Origin: Clostridiales bacterium
GTDB lineage: Bacteria; Bacillota; Clostridia; Oscillospirales; Acutalibacteraceae
NCBI GenBank assembly: GCA_012511005.1
Contig: JAAZGX010000065.1
Coordinates: 1 to 6,067 of the forward strand
Length of the DNA: 6,067 nt
Direction of reading: 5' to 3'
Made by a program: the position numbers and the translations under genes. Of the stretch, positions 5,252-6,067 are shown piece by piece; position 1 is the first letter of the stretch, and the number at the start of each line of letters is the position of its first letter. The notes under the pieces are model-generated. The model was not told the DNA's origin. It searched no databases and worked only from the letters and a program-made list of their open reading frames with translations.

Positions 5252-6067
5252 TTCAGATGCAGACTTATGTTTTATCGTATAAATATATAACGCTATAAAA
5301 AGGGCGGTTAGGATAGGGTAAAGTATGGACAAAACCATACCGGAGCGTAGTCCTAACTGCTCATTTGTTATTTCTAAATTTTGTGCTAAATTATTAAGCG
5401 CAGTGATTTTATAAGCATTGTCAGACAAAAGTCCTGCAAACCACGGACAAAACGCCGCGCCGCAGTCTCCGGCAAACGCCATAAAGGCAAAGAGCCACGC
5501 ACCGGTGCGAGGGAATGAATTATCTGCTAAAATAAGAGCGCCGGGCCATAGCATCGCAGTGAAAAAACCAGTTAAAGCACAGGCTATAAACCCGATAGCC
5601 GCATAAGAAGTGAAGGCTATCGCACCGTAACAAAAGACGGTTAAAACAGAAAATAGCAGCATTGTTTTCCGAAGATTTATTTTATCGCCGAAAAGCCCGA
5701 ATATTATACGGCACAATGTCAGCATAAGCGCAAACATAAAAATACCGAGTGAATCACCAAGCAGTTTCGGCAAAAGCAAAGCCCTTTCCATAAATGCCGA
5801 ACTCCATTGAACCATCGTGTTTTCTGCACCTGCTCCGAAGAAAATTATAAGCAAACATAATATAAATAACGGATGCCTAACGATTTTAGATAGGTTGGAG
5901 CCATTCCCGCCTTCTTCATGTGTTTTTGGAAAGCGTGAAAACAAATACATTATCAAATTTATAAGCGGCATAATGCTCCATAGAGCAACAATAATGCGCC
6001 AGTTACGCTCACCTGCCAAATGAATAAAAAGTGATGTAATAATTATTACGAACATTAACCCAATGCC
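5231..6067 (-). CDS. Major facilitator superfamily permease, C-terminal part (start lies beyond position 6067)
   Basis: The minus-strand frame is open through the right edge (codons continue past Met at 6055), giving 278 C-terminal residues of a protein normally near 400. Seen, numbering from Met at 6055: hydrophobic segments at about 1-14, 19-40, 61-84, 103-124, 131-149, 150-176, 185-206 and 239-262, consistent with the last seven or eight of 12 helices. RIIFGLFGDKINLRK after the fourth of these resembles the MFS loop motif between helices 8 and 9. The GAGAENTMVQWSSAFME segment suggests the FucP/sugar-permease-like branch, so a sugar or related solute is possible, but the substrate is not determined. 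The stop TGA lies inside the end of the convergent phosphatase gene. The long reading frame in the window shows no frameshift; the upstream part cannot be judged. Confidence 0.88.
   Translation of the reverse strand, partial: GIGLMFVIIITSLFIHLAGERNWRIIVALWSIMPLINLIMYLFSRFPKTHEEGGNGSNLSKIVRHPLFILCLLIIFFGAGAENTMVQWSSAFMERALLLPKLLGDSLGIFMFALMLTLCRIIFGLFGDKINLRKTMLLFSVLTVFCYGAIAFTSYAAIGFIACALTGFFTAMLWPGALILADNSFPRTGAWLFAFMAFAGDCGAAFCPWFAGLLSDNAYKITALNNLAQNLEITNEQLGLRSGMVLSILYPILTALFIALYIYTIKHKSASELCKNIV

Noticed and set aside
5418..6023. Two plus-strand reading frames of 62 and 68 codons
   Set aside because: They lie opposite the MFS permease gene, whose minus-strand translation shows proper membrane helices.
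1..6067. Mobile element, CRISPR array, phage, toxin-antitoxin or tRNA/rRNA genes
   Set aside because: No transposase or integrase motifs, no regularly spaced repeats, no small paired toxin-antitoxin genes and no tRNA-like sequence were seen; the window is filled by metabolic and membrane-protein genes.

Overview
This window looks like an ordinary chromosomal segment from a low-to-moderate GC, anaerobic, spore-former-type Firmicute. A clostridial gut or rumen lineage such as the Oscillospirales fits best, but this is inferred from gene content and was not tested by phylogeny. The supporting evidence is a YtvI-type membrane protein of the sporulation family, a CpsB/YwqE-type PHP phosphatase, a Bacillus/Clostridium-style monofunctional aspartokinase, strong AGGAGG-like ribosome binding sites, and an intracellular GH51 arabinofuranosidase typical of plant-polysaccharide users.

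Layout. Positions 1-3087 hold a minus-strand set, in order of transcription: hom (homoserine dehydrogenase, 3087-1852), lysC (aspartokinase, 1835-624) and the first 200 codons of a GH51 alpha-L-arabinofuranosidase (602 to beyond position 1). The gaps are only 16 and 21 nt and each start has its own ribosome binding site, so the three may be co-transcribed. Positions 3088-3335 are an AT-rich divergent control region with one candidate promoter facing each way. The plus-strand promoter lies inside an 11-bp inverted repeat. Positions 3336-5251 hold a plus-strand pair: a YtvI/AI-2E-family membrane protein with a TTG start, then a PHP-family protein-tyrosine phosphatase 32 nt downstream. Positions 5231-6067 hold the C-terminal part of a minus-strand MFS permease. 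It converges on the phosphatase gene, and the two coding ends overlap by 21 bp.

How the genes work together. LysC makes aspartyl phosphate, and Hom reduces aspartate semialdehyde to homoserine at the branch leading to threonine and methionine; the pair therefore controls flux in the aspartate pathway. No lysine riboswitch or T-box is visible upstream, so regulation is probably allosteric through the ACT domains. The lysC gene also carries a strong internal ribosome binding site placed to make a separate ACT-only beta subunit, as in Bacillus subtilis aspartokinase II. The arabinofuranosidase and the MFS permease could both serve carbohydrate use, but nothing in the sequence links them directly.

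I see no insertion sequence, CRISPR array, RNA gene or convincing new multi-gene system. The observations most worth checking are the internal lysC start, the weak ACT signature at the Hom C-terminus, the placement of the arabinofuranosidase gene behind lysC, and the operator-like repeat over the ytvI promoter.
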